DNA of 34,955 nt from an uncultured Clostridia bacterium (lineage in GTDB: Bacteria; Bacillota; Clostridia; TANB77; CAG-508): positions 1 through 34,955 of the forward strand of contig CALYAK010000015.1 of the NCBI GenBank assembly GCA_944393505.1. Reading direction: 5' to 3'. This document shows positions 1-9,014 of this stretch, one piece after another (the first letter of the stretch is position 1; each line of letters opens with the position of its first letter). The translations under genes were made by a program, and so were the position numbers. Below the pieces are notes generated by a model that was not told where the DNA came from, made no database searches, and saw only the letters and a program-made list of their open reading frames with translations.

Positions 1-13
1 TTTAGTAGTCAAA

Positions 14-33
14 AGCACCGTATTGACGGTGCT
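14..33. terminator. Small GC-rich hairpin at window edge
   Basis: Perfect 8-bp inverted repeat (AGCACCGT / ACGGTGCT) with a 4-base loop. On the minus strand it is followed directly by four T; on the plus strand an AT-rich stretch follows. It could end a gene lying outside the window. The strand is not certain. Confidence 0.4.
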
Positions 34-267
34 GATATTTAAAAATTTTTAAGACATTTTCAATTTTGCTTTACAGATTTTTCCACTTTTTGTATTTTTC
101 TTTTTTCTCTTTTTCCCTTTCTTCGAATTCTCTTTTTTGCTCATTTTTTCTTTTATTTTGTCTTTCCCTGTCTTTTTCCGGAATATTTTGCTTGAAATAT
201 TTCATGCAAGTAACAAATTCCTTGCCTTATGTTTACTTGTATGACAATTCTGTTTCAAATCATAATC

Positions 268-334
268 TGTGGATAATGTGGAAAACTCTGTGAACAACCT
301 ATTCATGCATGTTTGAAAACTCGTTTTATTCACA
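268..334. promoter_or_regulatory. Cluster of DnaA-box-like 9-mers
   Basis: Positions 268-276 carry TGTGGATAA, the exact reverse complement of the DnaA-box consensus TTATCCACA. It is followed without a gap by TGTGGAAAA (277-285), then the weaker TGTGAACAA (289-297), and TTATTCACA (326-334, one mismatch) in the opposite orientation. The stretch 1-462 holds no convincing gene, so this cluster is its main content together with the polC-operon terminator. Such tandem boxes are typical of oriC or of DnaA-controlled sites. The genes to the right point toward this site, which argues against a normal active origin. Confidence 0.4.
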
Positions 335-406
335 CGTAATCCACGTTATGTTTTTATGAAAACTTATCTCTTTTTTGTATCTCTTTATGTTCCCTACCTT
401 ATTTCC

Positions 407-455
407 AAAAAAGAAGATTACGATATTTTCTCCTCTTTTGAAATTCGTAATCTTC
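407..455 (-). terminator. Terminator of the pyrH-polC-DUF1294 operon
   Basis: Perfect 11-bp inverted repeat GAAGATTACGA (413-423) / TCGTAATCTTC (445-455). On the minus strand it is followed by six T (407-412). It sits just downstream of the DUF1294 stop codon. Confidence 0.85.
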
Positions 456-462
456 ATTCTTT

Positions 463-753
463 CTAAATCCATTGTCTATATTTTAAATAACCAATCAAAA
501 CAATTTGTAAAATTAAAATAACTGGTAAGCCAACACTAAACTTTAATTTCTTGGTTTTGTGTCGGAAAGTATACATACCTGCAATACTCCCAATGCTTCC
601 CCCAAGTAATGCGATGGTAAGAAGAGTCTTTTCCGGTGTTCTCCAAGATCCCTTTTCTGCTTTTTTCTTATCAATTAACATCGAAAGAAATCCCAAAAGA
701 TTCATAACCAATAAATAGATTAGAATATTTCTTAGTGTGAATATTTCGTTCAT
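463..753 (-). CDS. DUF1294 family small membrane protein
   Basis: 96-residue membrane protein of unknown function. It shows the DUF1294 pattern: an N-terminal membrane segment, then DKKKAEKGSWRTPEKTLL, a Gly-rich second segment (LLGGSIGSIAGMYTFRHKTK) and a C-terminal hydrophobic helix. The family is widespread and usually 80-130 residues long; no reaction is known. It is the last gene of the cluster, 15 bases after polC, and is followed by a strong terminator. The family call is firm and the function unknown. Confidence 0.85.
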   Translation of the reverse strand: MNEIFTLRNILIYLLVMNLLGFLSMLIDKKKAEKGSWRTPEKTLLTIALLGGSIGSIAGMYTFRHKTKKLKFSVGLPVILILQIVLIGYLKYRQWI

Positions 754-768
754 ATTTTCCTCTTTTCT

Positions 769-3700
769 TTATCCAAATAGACTAATTTGATTGCTTTGGC
801 TCATTCCTTTTAAACAACCAGCTTTCTCTAACAATTCAATCACCGATTTACCAATTTTGGATCGAATCTTCATATCATCAATCGACATGAATTTTCCTTC
901 TTTTTTCGCATCATCAATTCCAATTGCTGCAACACTTCCAAGACCAGGTATACTGTTTAGTGGAGGTCGAATTCCTTCTTCTTCCACTAAGAATTTCGTT
1001 GCATGTGAATGATATAAGTCAATTGGTAAAAATTGAATTCCTCTTTCATACATTTCTAGTACTAATTCTAGAATCGAATACATATTCTTATCCTTGGTTG
1101 TAGCAGAATTTCCTGCAAGCTCAATTTCTTTCATCTTGTTCTTGACACGTTCTTCCCCATGACACATAATATCTGCATCAAACTCATCCGCACGAATGGA
1201 AAAGAATGCTGCATAATATGCTTTTGGAATATGTACTTTAAACCATGCGATACGAAAAGCCATTGTTACATACGCTGCTGCATGGGCTTTGGGGAACATG
1301 TATTTAATCTTTTTACAAGATTGGATATACCACTCTGGTATGTTATATTCTCTCATAAATTCTTCGTGCTCTTTCCATCCTTCTGGGTCCTTGGATGGTT
1401 TTCCTTTACGAACAAACTCCATAATTTTAAATGCCTTTTTTGGTGGTAATCCTTGTTTAATTAAGTAGATCATAATATCATCCCTGGTACAAATTGCTTC
1501 GGATAACTTGATTGTTCCTTCATTAATTAACGTCTGTGCATTGTTTAACCATACATCCGTACCATGGGAAAGTCCAGAGATACGAAGTAACTCCTCAAAA
1601 GTAGTTGGTCTTGTATCAATTAACATTCCTCTTACAAATTTTGTTCCAAACTCCGGAACGCCATAGGTTCCTACTTCGGAATGAATCTGTTCTGGTGTTA
1701 CTCCTAAAGCTTTTGTTGAGCTAAATATAGACATTGTTTCTTTATCATCTAAAGGAATCTTCTGAGGATCAACTCCTGTAATATCTTGTAGCATACGAAT
1801 CATGGTTGGATCATCATGTCCTAGAATATCTAGCTTTAATAGGTTTTGATCAATGGAGTGATAATCAAAATGCGTTGTGATGATATCCGAATTTGGATCA
1901 TCTGCTGGATGTTGGATTGGCGTAAACTCAAAAATTTCTCTTCCCTTTGGTACAACAATAATTCCACCTGGGTGTTGTCCTGTCGTTCTTTTAATTCCCG
2001 TACAACCTTGGGCAATACGAAGAACTTCTGCATTTGCAACCGGAATTCCTCTTTCTTCATAATATTTTTTTACATAACCATAAGCGGTTTTATCTGCAAT
2101 GGTACCAACGGTTCCTGCTTTAAAAGTGGTTCCTTTTCCAAAGATTACTTCGGTATAGCGGTGAGCTTTTGCTTGATATTCACCTGAGAAGTTTAAATCG
2201 ATATCTGGCTCTTTGTCTCCATCAAATCCTAAGAATGTTTCAAAAGGAATATCCATTCCATCTTTGGCAAGTTTTGCTCCACATTTTGGACAATTTTTAT
2301 CCGGTAAATCAAATCCATTTTTGTATCCATAGTCTGTAAAATCAGAATATTTACAATTTGGACAACGATAATGTGGTTGCAAAGAATTTACTTCGGTAAT
2401 ACCAGTCATATAGGCTGCAAGAGAAGAACCTACTGATCCTCTAGAGCCTACTAAGTAACCATCTGCATTTGATTTCCATACGAGTTTTTGAGCAATAATG
2501 TACATAACGGAGAACCCGTTTTTGATAATAGAGTCTAGTTCTTTATCCAATCTTGTTTGAACAATTTCTGGAAGAGGATCACCATAAAGTTCATGTGCTT
2601 TGTTGTAGGCAATCTCTCGAATGGTTTCTTCACATCCCTCAATATGAGGTGGACATTTTTCTGGAGATATTGGACTAATCTGCTCACATTGATCTGCAAT
2701 TTTATTGGTATTGGTTACAACCACTTCATATGCCTTTTCTTCTCCTAAATATTCAAATTCTTTTAGCATTTCTTCGGTTGTTCTTAAATACAATGGTGCT
2801 TGTTGATCTGCATCTTCATAACCTTGTCCTGCTTCCAATATTCTTCGATAAATTTCATCTTCTGGATCTAGGAAATGAACGTCTCCTGTCGCTACAACTA
2901 ATTTTCCTAATTTTTCGCCCAATTCTACAATTTTTCGGTTAATATCTTGTAATGCTTCTACATCTGGTACTACTCCATTTCGTACCATGAACATATTGTT
3001 ACCAATTGGCTGGATTTCTAAGTAATCATAATCTTGTGCGATTGCTTCAATCTCTTCATCACTTTTTCCCGCTACAATGGCACGATAAAGTTCTCCTGCC
3101 TCACAAGCACTTCCTAAAATTAAACCTTCTGAGTATTTACGATAAAGTGATTTTAGAATTCTCGGTTTTTTATAGAAATAGTTTAAATGAGAATAGGAAA
3201 CAAGCTTATATAGATTTTTCAAACCTACATAGTTTTTGGCTAAGATAATAGCATGATAACTTGGTAATTTTTTGTAATCTGCTTTTGAGTTTCCGGTTGT
3301 ATCAATATCATTTAAGGTTTTTACACCTCTTTCTTTTAGCTTTTCGATCATAATACGAAAAACTTTAACCGTTGTATCCACATCATCTAAAGCACGATGG
3401 GCAACTTCCACTTTTATCCCCAAATTTTCTGCAATGATTCCTAATTTATATTTCTTGTAATCTGGAAATAAATCTTTGGCAAGTCTTAATGTATCAATAT
3501 AGGTATTGTTTAATTCATATCCTAACTCTTTTGCATTGTATTTCAAAAATCCAATATCAAAATCTGCATTATGAGCAACTAAAACCGAATCTCCTAAAAA
3601 GTCTAGTAATTTTGGCATAACGACATCAATTGTTTCGGCATCTTTTACCATTTCATCGGTAATATTGGTTACTTCTACTACTTTTTGTGGGATTGGTTTT

Positions 3701-5133
3701 TCCGGATTGACAAAACAGGAAAATTCATCGATGACTTCTCCATTTTGTACTTTCATGACACCAATTTCCGTTATTTTCTCTGTACGGAATGATAATCCAG
3801 TAGTTTCTAGATCAAGAACGCAATACGTTGTGTCAATGTCTTGATCTTTCGAAAAAGATACACTTGGTGTTCGATCTGGAACGAGATAAGCTTCCACTCC
3901 ATAAAGAACTTTCATATCCGGATTATCTCTTCCTAACATTTTATGGGCATCTGGAAAGGCTTGTACAACACCATGGTCTGTAATGGCAATGGATTTCATT
4001 CCCCATTTCATGGCACGTTTGATTAAGTCTTTGGTTGCACTAATTCCATCCATTTGGCTCATCTGTGTGTGCATATGTAACTCAACTCGTTTTACTGGAG
4101 CATTATCTTTACGCTCTGGTCTTTTAATTCCTGTACTTTCAATAATGGTATTGGCAATAACCCCTAATTCTTTTGCAAAAGGATCATATTGTGCAGTTCC
4201 TGCTACTTTTGCTCCTTTTGCTCCTTTTAATCTTCCCTTCATGGCTCCTGCTTTATCAGCTTCTGCAAAAACTTTACAAGTAATCGTACTAGAACCGTCA
4301 AATAGATCAAAAGTAATTAATAGCTTACCACTTTTTAGTTCTCTGGAATCCATATTAATAATTTCACCGTCTAAGCAGATTTTTCCGCTGTCGACCGATA
4401 AATCGACAACTTTGGTTAGTGGTTCTTTGATATTTAGATTTCTTCCATAAATAAGTGGAGATACTTCTTTTTCTTCTACTGGTTCTGTTGGAGTTGGCGC
4501 TTCATTTTGCTTTGGTTCTTCTACTGGTTCTGTTTTCTTTGTTTCTTGGCTATTTTGTTTTCCTTCTTCTTCTGCCAATTTGATTGCTTGTAACTCTAGT
4601 GTTTTACTATATTCTTGATATTCTTTTAATTTATCTTCTGAATCATCTTCCAAGAAGGTAATCGTATATTTTAATCCATAAATATCTTTTAGAATTTCTT
4701 CAATTGCTTTATCGGATTTTTGAGCCACTAAAACGTCTTTCCCACGGAAATTCAAAGCCACTTTGATTTGATTGGATTCATCCATTTTGATTTGACTATT
4801 TTTCAAAAGAGTTCTTGTTAAAGGATGTTTTCTGGCAATGTATGCAATGATATCTTCCCATTCTGCAGCAAGATCAATTTGCTGAGAAATATCTTGTTCA
4901 TATTCAAAAAGAAGTTGTATGGTTTTTACTTGAAAGCGTTCCTCTAAATATTTTTCAAAACTACATAAATCTGCAATCTTTACTAATTTTTCAGAAAGCA
5001 ACTCTAATACCATCTTACTTGACTTTTTGTATAATGTAACATTTTTAATTTTTACTGCATTTAGCTCAAAACTATTGGAGTTATAGTCTTTAAATACTTC
5101 TTTTATATTTTTTCTTTTTTCTTCTTGTTCCAA
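769..5133 (-). CDS. polC: DNA polymerase III PolC-type alpha subunit
   Basis: Replicative DNA polymerase of low-GC gram-positive bacteria with built-in proofreading. At 1454 residues it has the usual PolC length. Order seen: N-terminal domain (1-190), a Pro/Glu-rich linker (about 197-224), OB fold (about 230-335), PHP domain starting at VELHMHTQMSQMDG (about 350), and an inserted DEDDh exonuclease (about 436-595) with LDLETTGL, VAHNADFD and HRALDDVD. Then come the polymerase core with GSRGSVGSSLAAY, a four-Cys zinc knuckle (CPNC...CPKC), the catalytic PDIDLNFSG, and FPKAHAAAYVTMA near the end. The start is TTG at 5131-5133, chosen because GGAAGGTG lies seven bases upstream. It follows rseP by 23 bases. 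I found no in-frame CGG codon in it. Confidence 0.98.
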   Translation of the reverse strand: MEQEEKRKNIKEVFKDYNSNSFELNAVKIKNVTLYKKSSKMVLELLSEKLVKIADLCSFEKYLEERFQVKTIQLLFEYEQDISQQIDLAAEWEDIIAYIARKHPLTRTLLKNSQIKMDESNQIKVALNFRGKDVLVAQKSDKAIEEILKDIYGLKYTITFLEDDSEDKLKEYQEYSKTLELQAIKLAEEEGKQNSQETKKTEPVEEPKQNEAPTPTEPVEEKEVSPLIYGRNLNIKEPLTKVVDLSVDSGKICLDGEIINMDSRELKSGKLLITFDLFDGSSTITCKVFAEADKAGAMKGRLKGAKGAKVAGTAQYDPFAKELGVIANTIIESTGIKRPERKDNAPVKRVELHMHTQMSQMDGISATKDLIKRAMKWGMKSIAITDHGVVQAFPDAHKMLGRDNPDMKVLYGVEAYLVPDRTPSVSFSKDQDIDTTYCVLDLETTGLSFRTEKITEIGVMKVQNGEVIDEFSCFVNPEKPIPQKVVEVTNITDEMVKDAETIDVVMPKLLDFLGDSVLVAHNADFDIGFLKYNAKELGYELNNTYIDTLRLAKDLFPDYKKYKLGIIAENLGIKVEVAHRALDDVDTTVKVFRIMIEKLKERGVKTLNDIDTTGNSKADYKKLPSYHAIILAKNYVGLKNLYKLVSYSHLNYFYKKPRILKSLYRKYSEGLILGSACEAGELYRAIVAGKSDEEIEAIAQDYDYLEIQPIGNNMFMVRNGVVPDVEALQDINRKIVELGEKLGKLVVATGDVHFLDPEDEIYRRILEAGQGYEDADQQAPLYLRTTEEMLKEFEYLGEEKAYEVVVTNTNKIADQCEQISPISPEKCPPHIEGCEETIREIAYNKAHELYGDPLPEIVQTRLDKELDSIIKNGFSVMYIIAQKLVWKSNADGYLVGSRGSVGSSLAAYMTGITEVNSLQPHYRCPNCKYSDFTDYGYKNGFDLPDKNCPKCGAKLAKDGMDIPFETFLGFDGDKEPDIDLNFSGEYQAKAHRYTEVIFGKGTTFKAGTVGTIADKTAYGYVKKYYEERGIPVANAEVLRIAQGCTGIKRTTGQHPGGIIVVPKGREIFEFTPIQHPADDPNSDIITTHFDYHSIDQNLLKLDILGHDDPTMIRMLQDITGVDPQKIPLDDKETMSIFSSTKALGVTPEQIHSEVGTYGVPEFGTKFVRGMLIDTRPTTFEELLRISGLSHGTDVWLNNAQTLINEGTIKLSEAICTRDDIMIYLIKQGLPPKKAFKIMEFVRKGKPSKDPEGWKEHEEFMREYNIPEWYIQSCKKIKYMFPKAHAAAYVTMAFRIAWFKVHIPKAYYAAFFSIRADEFDADIMCHGEERVKNKMKEIELAGNSATTKDKNMYSILELVLEMYERGIQFLPIDLYHSHATKFLVEEEGIRPPLNSIPGLGSVAAIGIDDAKKEGKFMSIDDMKIRSKIGKSVIELLEKAGCLKGMSQSNQISLFG

Positions 5134-5156
5134 TTTTGTTCACCTTCCGAAAATTT

Positions 5157-5894
5157 TTAAAATATTCGTATAATGTCATTTACTGTAACATAAGCAGCTA
5201 ACATCATTAAAAGGAGAAAACCGGCTAATTGAATCGTTATTTCCGTTTTTTCTTTTAATGGTTTTCTACGAATTGCTTCTATGATTAAAAGTAACAGTTT
5301 TCCTCCGTCTAATGCAGGGATTGGTAATAAATTCGTAATTCCAAGTGAAAAAGAAATAATCGCCATCATATATAGAAATTCAAGGATTCCCTGCGTACTG
5401 GATATAATCGAAGAAATACCAACTGGTCCGACAAATTGATCAACCGCTGACCCTGCTGAAGTAAATAATTCTTTGATACCTTCTGCTGTAACAACGATCA
5501 CTCTTCCTGTTGCTAAAAGAGCATTTCCGAAATTTCCACTTGCGATCCAAAAGACCACAAAGCATAAAGCTAAACCAAAAACGATATTAACCACTGCCCC
5601 TGCTGCAACGATTGCGAAACGTTTCGGTACACTTAACTTACTAAAAGAACCCTCTTCTTCTGAGGGTTCTGCTTCTCCTTCCATATTCACAAAACCACCT
5701 AAGGGGATTGCTCTTAATGTGTACAAAGTAGTCCTTGTTTCTTTTTTCCATATTTTCGGTCCAAACCCAATGGAAAATTCATTTACCTTTACTTTCATTA
5801 GTCTTGCTACCAAAAAATGTCCTGTTTCATGAATTAAAACTAAAAAACCTAATATCACAATAATCTTTATTGCACTAATTAAAAAAGTTAACAA
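5157..5894 (-). CDS. rseP: RseP/RasP-type site-2 membrane metalloprotease lacking a PDZ domain
   Basis: Intramembrane zinc metalloprotease that cuts membrane-bound regulators and leftover signal peptides. The first helix carries the zinc motif HETGH, and the third metal ligand lies in NLLPIPALDGG near the C-terminus. PLGGFVNMEGE and GPVGIS are also typical. The protein has only 245 residues, against roughly 340-430 in the family: the PDZ domain expected between the second and third helix is missing, with only about 45 residues joining FVVFWIASG to GPVGISS. Start is TTG at 5892-5894 with AAGGAG about ten bases upstream. It lies between cdsA and polC, the normal location of this gene; dxr and ispG, often beside it, are absent. 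Confidence 0.9.
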   Translation of the reverse strand: MLTFLISAIKIIVILGFLVLIHETGHFLVARLMKVKVNEFSIGFGPKIWKKETRTTLYTLRAIPLGGFVNMEGEAEPSEEEGSFSKLSVPKRFAIVAAGAVVNIVFGLALCFVVFWIASGNFGNALLATGRVIVVTAEGIKELFTSAGSAVDQFVGPVGISSIISSTQGILEFLYMMAIISFSLGITNLLPIPALDGGKLLLLIIEAIRRKPLKEKTEITIQLAGFLLLMMLAAYVTVNDIIRIF

Positions 5895-5934
5895 AATCTT
5901 TAATCTCCTTATTTTTATTCCATGTTTGAATGAT

Positions 5935-6753
5935 TTATAACAATATTAACACTTTTAATAAAAAGTATGCAAATGGAGCAATAAATATCACACTGTCAAA
6001 ACGATCTAACATTCCACCATGCCCTGGAATTAAATTGGAAAAATCTTTAATTCCATTATATCGTTTAATGCTAGAAGCTGCTAAATCTCCAATTTGTCCA
6101 ATAATACTTAAAACAAGAGAAATAATTCCAATGTACAAATAGTTAATTTCTAAATTCCAAACTTGATTGCAAATTGCTGTATAAAGTAAACAAGCTGCAA
6201 CTCCTCCAATCATACCTGCAATGGTTCCTTCTACTGTTTTATTGGGACTTATTTTCAAATATTTATGCTTTCCAAAGTTTTTTCCTACAACATAGGCCAT
6301 GACATCTGTTCCCCAAGCTGCCCACATCACATACCAAATTAGAATTTTTCCATTTTCCATTTCTCGAATGATTGGTAAAAACATGACAAACAGTACTAAA
6401 TAGACAATTCCAAAAAAAGTAATTGCAATATCATTGATGGTTACCTTCAAATTGGTGCTTATTACATTAGCAAAAAGGACTAAGATTGAAATTGGAATGA
6501 TTGCTCCGACTGAGAATAAAGCAATCTCACTTGGAATCAAATGAATGAAAGCTATACAAACAGCTGCGACATATCCAATCCATTCTAGTGGATTGGCTTT
6601 TCCACTTACTCGAAAAGCCTTAAAATATTCGTGTAAACACATAATTGCCATAATACTAAATGTTATATCAACAATATATTTATTTCCCCAAATCAATATA
6701 ATTCCAACGACCGGCAATATTACGGTTGCTGATGCTACTCGTTTTATATCCAT
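5935..6753 (-). CDS. cdsA: Phosphatidate cytidylyltransferase
   Basis: Makes CDP-diacylglycerol from phosphatidic acid and CTP, the branch point of phospholipid synthesis, in the cytoplasmic membrane. The 272-residue protein is a chain of hydrophobic helices and ends with the CdsA signature: SSIKRYNGIKDF followed by IPGHGGMLDRFDS. I place the start at ATG 6751-6753 (MDIKRVAS), with GAAGGG upstream. A longer frame back to 6903 only runs through uppS in another frame. It is 26 bases after uppS and 40 before rseP, so one operon. Confidence 0.95.
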   Translation of the reverse strand: MDIKRVASATVILPVVGIILIWGNKYIVDITFSIMAIMCLHEYFKAFRVSGKANPLEWIGYVAAVCIAFIHLIPSEIALFSVGAIIPISILVLFANVISTNLKVTINDIAITFFGIVYLVLFVMFLPIIREMENGKILIWYVMWAAWGTDVMAYVVGKNFGKHKYLKISPNKTVEGTIAGMIGGVAACLLYTAICNQVWNLEINYLYIGIISLVLSIIGQIGDLAASSIKRYNGIKDFSNLIPGHGGMLDRFDSVIFIAPFAYFLLKVLILL

Positions 6754-6779
6754 TTTTTCTTTCCCTTCAACTGATTTAT

Positions 6780-7511
6780 CTATTTTCCACCGAATTTTCG
6801 GTTTCTTTTTTTGTATATCTCTATTGCATCTAATAAGTCTTCTTCTGTAAATTCTGGCCACATTTTTGGAGAAACGACAAATTCGGAATATACCAATTGC
6901 CAAGGTAAGAAATTACTCGTACGCAACTCTCCACTGGTTCGAATTAATAGATCCGGATCCGGCTGTCCACTAGTATACAAATACTTTTCGATTGTTTCTT
7001 CTGAAATCCCTTCCGGTTTTATTTTATCTTCTTTTACTTCTTCTGCAATTTTACGTACTGCTTGCACAATTTCAGCTCTTCCACCGTAATTAAAAGCAAT
7101 ATTAAAAATTAGCCCTGTATTATTTTTCGTTCGATCAATTACTTGTAAGATTTTTTTATGTAAGTTTTCCGGTAAAGCGGTAATATCTCCTAAAAATTTT
7201 ACTTTGATATTTTTATCATCTGCTCTTTTACTAAAGTCGGTTAAATAATTAGCAAGTAAGTTCATTAAAGCCCCAACTTCCTCTTCTGTTCTTTTCCAAT
7301 TCTCTGTTGAAAAAGCATAAACGGTTAAATGTTTAATTCCGATATCATTACAGAATAATAAGATCTTTTCTAATGTGTTTGCCCCTTCTTTATGTCCTAA
7401 ACTTGGAGCCATGTTTCGACTTTTTGCCCATCTGCGATTTCCATCCATAATAATAGCAATATGATCTGGAAATCCCGTTGGATCGATTTCTCTTCCATTT
7501 TTTGTTTTCAT
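6780..7511 (-). CDS. uppS: Undecaprenyl diphosphate synthase (cis-prenyltransferase)
   Basis: Adds isopentenyl units to farnesyl diphosphate to make the C55 carrier lipid for peptidoglycan and teichoic acid synthesis. The sequence starts with HIAIIMDGNRRWAK, where the Asp binds magnesium-diphosphate, and has YAFSTENWKR, FNYGGRAEI and the C-terminal signature RTSGELRTSNFLPWQ. Its 243 residues match the family. ATG start, about 33 bases after frr. It feeds the same envelope pathway as cdsA next door. Confidence 0.96.
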   Translation of the reverse strand: MKTKNGREIDPTGFPDHIAIIMDGNRRWAKSRNMAPSLGHKEGANTLEKILLFCNDIGIKHLTVYAFSTENWKRTEEEVGALMNLLANYLTDFSKRADDKNIKVKFLGDITALPENLHKKILQVIDRTKNNTGLIFNIAFNYGGRAEIVQAVRKIAEEVKEDKIKPEGISEETIEKYLYTSGQPDPDLLIRTSGELRTSNFLPWQLVYSEFVVSPKMWPEFTEEDLLDAIEIYKKRNRKFGGK

Positions 7512-7543
7512 TTTAAAAATTCATTCCTTATCTTTTATTTTCC

Positions 7544-8092
7544 TTATATTGACATAACTTCTTTTTCTTTGTTTTCCAATAATCGGTCAATCTCTTCAAT
7601 CTTCTTATCTGTAATTTTTTGAATTTGATCTTCTGCTGCTTTTAAGTCATCTTCTGTAATTACAGATTCTTTTTCTTGTTTGCGGAATTCATCAATACCA
7701 TCTCTACGAATCGAACGGATTGCCACCTTCGATTCTTCTGCCATTTTCTTAACATCTTTTACAATTTCTTTTCTTCTCTCTTCGTTTAATTCTGGAAATA
7801 CTAAGCGAATTACTTTTCCATCATTGTTTGGTGTGATTCCAACATCCGATGCTAAAATCGCTCTTTCAATTTCTTTTAACATACTCATATCCCATGGTTG
7901 GATCACAATTAAACGAGCTTCTGGCACTGAAATTCCAGCCATTTGATGAATTGGTGTTGGTACTCCATAATAGTCAACACTTATTTTATTTAAGATCGCA
8001 GGATTTGCTCTTCCTGCACGAATTTCCGCTAAATTTTCCTCAAACACTTGAATCGTTTTATCCATTTTACTTTCAATCTCTGTATAATCCAT
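7544..8092 (-). CDS. frr: Ribosome recycling factor
   Basis: Splits the post-termination ribosome together with EF-G. The 182 residues cover the whole family fold (usual length about 185): IRAGRANPAIL near the N-terminus, VDYYGVPTP, IQPWDMSMLKEIE, GKVIRLVFPELNEERR, and a long helical C-terminus ending KEKEVMSI. ATG start with an AAAGGAAG ribosome binding site. It follows pyrH by 15 bases, the classic pyrH-frr pair. Confidence 0.97.
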   Translation of the reverse strand: MDYTEIESKMDKTIQVFEENLAEIRAGRANPAILNKISVDYYGVPTPIHQMAGISVPEARLIVIQPWDMSMLKEIERAILASDVGITPNNDGKVIRLVFPELNEERRKEIVKDVKKMAEESKVAIRSIRRDGIDEFRKQEKESVITEDDLKAAEDQIQKITDKKIEEIDRLLENKEKEVMSI

Positions 8093-8107
8093 TTTTCTTC
8101 TTCCTTT

Positions 8108-8818
8108 CTACTCTCTTACTAACGTTCCAATTTTCTCGCCTTTAACAATTTTAATAATATTCTCTGGGTCATCAATTCCAAATACAACAAGTGGAATTTG
8201 GTTATCTCTACATAAACTAATTGCCGTTGAGTCCATTACTTTTAAATCTTTATTTAAAATATCTAAATAAGTAATTTCGTCAAATCTTTCTGCATTTGGA
8301 TCAACCTTTGGATCAGCAGAATAAACTGCATCAATTGTTTTTCCAACTAGAATTGCATCTGCTTCTATCTCTGCTGCTCTTAAAGCTGCAGCTGTATCTG
8401 TTGTAAAATATGGGTTGCCTGTTCCACAAGAGAAGATAACAACTCTTCCTTTTTCTAAATGTTTCCAAGCTTTTCTTTTAATGTATGGTTCTGCCACTTC
8501 GCGCATTTCAATTGCAGTTTGCAACCTTGTGTAGACACCTCTTGCTTCTAATGTATCTTGCAAAGCTAAACCATTCATTGCAGTAGCAAGCATTCCCATA
8601 TAGTCTGATGTGGTTCTTTCCATATCATGGCCAAATCTTCCTCTCCAGAAGTTTCCTCCTCCTACAACAATTCCTACTTCAACTCCAAGATCAACTAGTT
8701 CTTTTACTTTATCACAAATAGAACCTAATACTTCTGGATTAATTCCTGTTTTCTTTTCTCCAGCCAAAGCTTCTCCACTTAGTTTTAAAAGAACTCTTTT
8801 GTATTTTAATTCTGCCAA
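8108..8818 (-). CDS. pyrH: UMP kinase
   Basis: Phosphorylates UMP to UDP in pyrimidine nucleotide synthesis; a hexameric cytosolic enzyme of the amino acid kinase fold. Visible motifs are LLKLSGEAL at the N-terminus, [27 protein letters not shown] and [20 protein letters not shown] prefer the TTG start at 8816-8818 (MAELKYKRV, 236 residues). AAGGAG lies about ten bases upstream of it, whereas the alternative GTG at 8825-8827 almost touches that ribosome binding site. It is the first gene of the cluster. rpsB and tsf, often upstream in other Firmicutes, are not here; a sortase gene diverges from it. Confidence 0.95.
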   Translation of the reverse strand: MAELKYKRVLLKLSGEALAGEKKTGINPEVLGSICDKVKELVDLGVEVGIVVGGGNFWRGRFGHDMERTTSDYMGMLATAMNGLALQDTLEARGVYTRLQTAIEMREVAEPYIKRKAWKHLEKGRVVIFSCGTGNPYFTTDTAAALRAAEIEADAILVGKTIDAVYSADPKVDPNAERFDEITYLDILNKDLKVMDSTAISLCRDNQIPLVVFGIDDPENIIKIVKGEKIGTLVRE

Positions 8819-8863
8819 AATAAACACTCTCCTTATTCACTTATATTCTTTTGCTATTCTATC

Positions 8864-8884
8864 ATACAATGATAAAAATTGTAT
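8864..8884. promoter_or_regulatory. Inverted repeat in the pyrH upstream region
   Basis: ATACAAT (8864-8870) and ATTGTAT (8878-8884) form a perfect 7-bp dyad with a 7-base spacer in the 196-base space between pyrH and the divergent sortase gene. The minus-strand sequence next to it contains -10-like elements (TATGAT, TAGAAT), so it may be an operator or simply promoter DNA. No regulator can be named. Confidence 0.3.
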
Positions 8885-8966
8885 AGCTTTTTCTTCTTTT
8901 TTTGGATTATTTTCTTTGAAAAAAGTTTATTTTGAAAATTTAGTTTCGATAAATATTTTTTCTAGA

Positions 8967-8994
8967 TTGAGATACACTAAATTTTAGATAAAAT
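8967..8994 (+). promoter_or_regulatory. Possible sigma-A promoter of the sortase gene
   Basis: TTGAGA (8967-8972), 16 bases, TAAAAT (8989-8994). Transcription would start near 9001, right at the AAGGA ribosome binding site (9001-9005), so the leader would be very short. Confidence 0.35.
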
Positions 8995-9014
8995 TTAAAT
9001 AAGGATACCATATT

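Noticed and set aside
66..293. 75-residue plus-strand frame
   Set aside because: Made of Phe, Ser and Leu from T-rich non-coding DNA; no ribosome binding site or family resemblance; overlaps the DnaA-box region.
1..462. Active chromosomal origin (oriC)
   Set aside because: Box cluster is suggestive, but transcription to the right runs toward it and no dnaA or dnaN is in the window.
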